Part shown: in pieces, positions 34,381-35,448 of the stretch
Layout of the letters: the number at the start of each line of letters is the position of its first letter
Numbering within the stretch: position 1 is the stretch's first letter
From: Myxococcus sp. RHSTA-1-4
GTDB lineage: Bacteria > Myxococcota > Myxococcia > Myxococcales > Myxococcaceae
Reading direction: 5' to 3'
Length of the DNA: 35,448 bases
Assembly (NCBI RefSeq): GCF_020037125.1
Contig: NZ_JAIQDG010000064.1
Coordinates: 1-35,448 of the forward strand
The notes under the pieces: generated by a model
Databases searched by the model: none
Seen by the model: only the letters and a program-made list of their open reading frames with translations
Told to the model about the DNA's origin: nothing
Program-made: the position numbers and the translations under genes

Positions 34381-34398
34381 CGCCACCGGTAGGACCTG

Positions 34399-35379
34399 AT
34401 GCCGCTCAAGCGTCAATTCAAACTGGACCATGACGCCGCCGGCTTGGCGGTGGATGGCACCATCATTGAGAAGACCGGCGACACGCTGATGCGTGTCTTT
34501 CCCGTGGACTCCTATGATTTCCCCGAGGAAATCAAGAAGCAGGCCCAGGAGTGGCACGTCCTAAAGGTGCCGCTGCTCGGCCAGAAGGTGCATAAAGACC
34601 AAGGTCCGGACTGGTGCGGACGCACCTCCGCGTCCATGGTCTACAACTACTTCCAGCTCATCAAGGGCGGCGACCCGCGCGAGCGTTAATTCACCCACTG
34701 GCGGGCGGGCGACCCGAAGAACGTGCTCGACCTGAGATACCCGACGGGGGACCGGGCCTTCTTCGAACACTTCGCGGATGCCCCCGGGTTGGGCCGGGGC
34801 TGGAATACCTATCCCAAGGGGAACTACGAGGTCACCTCCAGTCACCTGGACTTCGAGCTGTCCAAGCCGCCGGACGGTGAGATTCCCTTGCCGCTCAGCC
34901 AGTTGCTCACCCCGGAGGCTGACCGGCCCAAGGGCATCGGTGGTGTCCTGAGGTATCTGAACGCTCAAAGTGACTCGGCGAACGAGGGCCGCCTGCTGCC
35001 CACATCTCTGCGGGGCGATGCGGACAAAATTGCGGGGGACGAGGCCGCCGTCCGCGAGCGGTTCGCTCACATCCTCAAGTGCCTGCGCGCCAACAACCCC
35101 ATCGTCATCTACACGGGCCTTGGCATACCCTCGGGCGGGTTCGACCGCCCGCTGCACATCATCGTCATCTGCGGCTACTGCATCCTCAAGACGGGAGGGA
35201 AATCCCAGCTCTGGCTCGTCACGGCGGACCCGTCCCCCAAGTGGAGCCTCGTCAACAAGCGGCTCCTGTCGGCACCGAACCCCGACCTGAAAGGACACTG
35301 CGACCTGGGACACGCGCTCTCCCCCGAGCACGACCTGTTCCGGATTCAGTCCGGAGTCTTCTCGGGCGATACCTGTTGA
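34399..35379 (+). pseudogene. Papain-like (C39-like) cysteine protease gene with an in-frame TAA
   Basis: One reading frame runs from the ATG to the stop at 35377-35379 (326 codons), broken only by TAA at codon 97. The part before the break has the catalytic motif DQGPDWCGRTSASMVYNYF (Gln68, Cys73), typical of papain-like/C39-like peptidases. After it come FTHWRAGDPKNVLDLRYPTG, ICGYC with catalytic His253 (PLHIIVICGY) and WLVTADPSP. A one-base change of TAA to a Tyr codon would give RERYFTHWR, so the lesion is probably a recent nonsense mutation. No signal peptide is present; such proteins act as secreted toxins or processing proteases. The last Cys codon and stop come from the 64-base edge element. 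As it stands Cys and His are on separate pieces and no active enzyme is expected. Confidence 0.8.
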
Positions 35380-35437
35380 CGAGCACCCTGGATGAGGGCT
35401 CGAGGCCCGAGTTCGAGCCGGCGGCGTGATGGGTTCG
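35374..35437 (+). repeat. Right copy of 64-bp inverted edge element
   Basis: Matches the minus strand of 13-76 at 57 of 64 positions without gaps. The first six bases are the last Cys codon and stop of the protease gene. The open frame of this copy ends RPEFEPAA before its TGA. Similarity ends at the base before the Cys codon on one side and after GGGTTCG on the other. The 35.3-kb interval between the copies is therefore bounded by inverted repeats. Confidence 0.8.
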
Positions 35438-35448
35438 CGCCGCTCGCC

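Noticed and set aside
13..35437. The whole interval as a composite transposon
   Set aside because: No transposase or target duplication is seen, and the enclosed genes look like ordinary myxobacterial chromosome.
1..35448. CRISPR arrays, rRNA and tRNA genes
   Set aside because: No regularly spaced repeats or conserved RNA sequences were found on reading both strands.

Overview
The window looks like chromosomal DNA from a myxobacterium, most likely family Myxococcaceae (Myxococcus, Corallococcus or Pyxidicoccus type). The reasons are the very high GC with strong third-position bias, a DUF2378 (TIGR02265) protein of the myxobacterial paralogous family, a Ser/Thr kinase fused to an AAA ATPase and helical repeats, a Cys-rich protein with MopE-like metal-binding motifs, and an SpvB/FG-GAP/RHS surface protein. 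No rRNA, tRNA, CRISPR array, transposase or integrase was recognised. No gene-free stretch exceeds 300 bases; the longest is about 273 bases (6577-6849).

Layout. (1) 1-6576, minus strand: a C-terminally truncated RHS/SpvB lipoprotein and a secreted Cys-rich protein split by a frameshift in a G8 run. (2) 6850-8913, plus: an eight-haem c-type cytochrome fused to HEAT-like and TPR repeats. (3) 9113-14868, plus: a complete tripartite RND efflux operon (TolC, lipoprotein adaptor, HAE1-type pump). (4) 14966-19462, plus: a tightly coupled lipid-enzyme operon (cNMP-binding patatin, KAS III-like enzyme, acyltransferase, FabI-like SDR) in which all four members depart from the usual catalytic motif. 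(5) 19564-21090: a HEVGGH protein of unknown function. (6) 21119-28843, minus: glutaminase, 2OG-Fe(II) oxygenase, zinc-ribbon methyltransferase coupled to the kinase-ATPase, an ExoD-family membrane protein and a DUF2378 protein. (7) 29032-30381: an NAD(P)-binding protein and a methyltransferase, convergent. (8) 30521-35379: an effector-like locus with a LysM protein facing outward, a lipoprotein, an SH3 protein, and a papain-like cysteine protease gene carrying an in-frame TAA.

The most unusual structural signal is at the two edges. A 64-base element (57 of 64 identical, no gaps) lies in inverted orientation at 13-76 and 35374-35437. In each copy the first six bases supply the final Cys codon and stop of the adjacent gene (RHS on the left, protease on the right), and both copies keep stop codons in all three frames read outward. 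The other main candidate for new biology is the lipid operon, where the SDR has lost the FabI-type catalytic tyrosine and the KAS III has lost the triad asparagine.

Functions are assigned by reading motifs; no database search was run.
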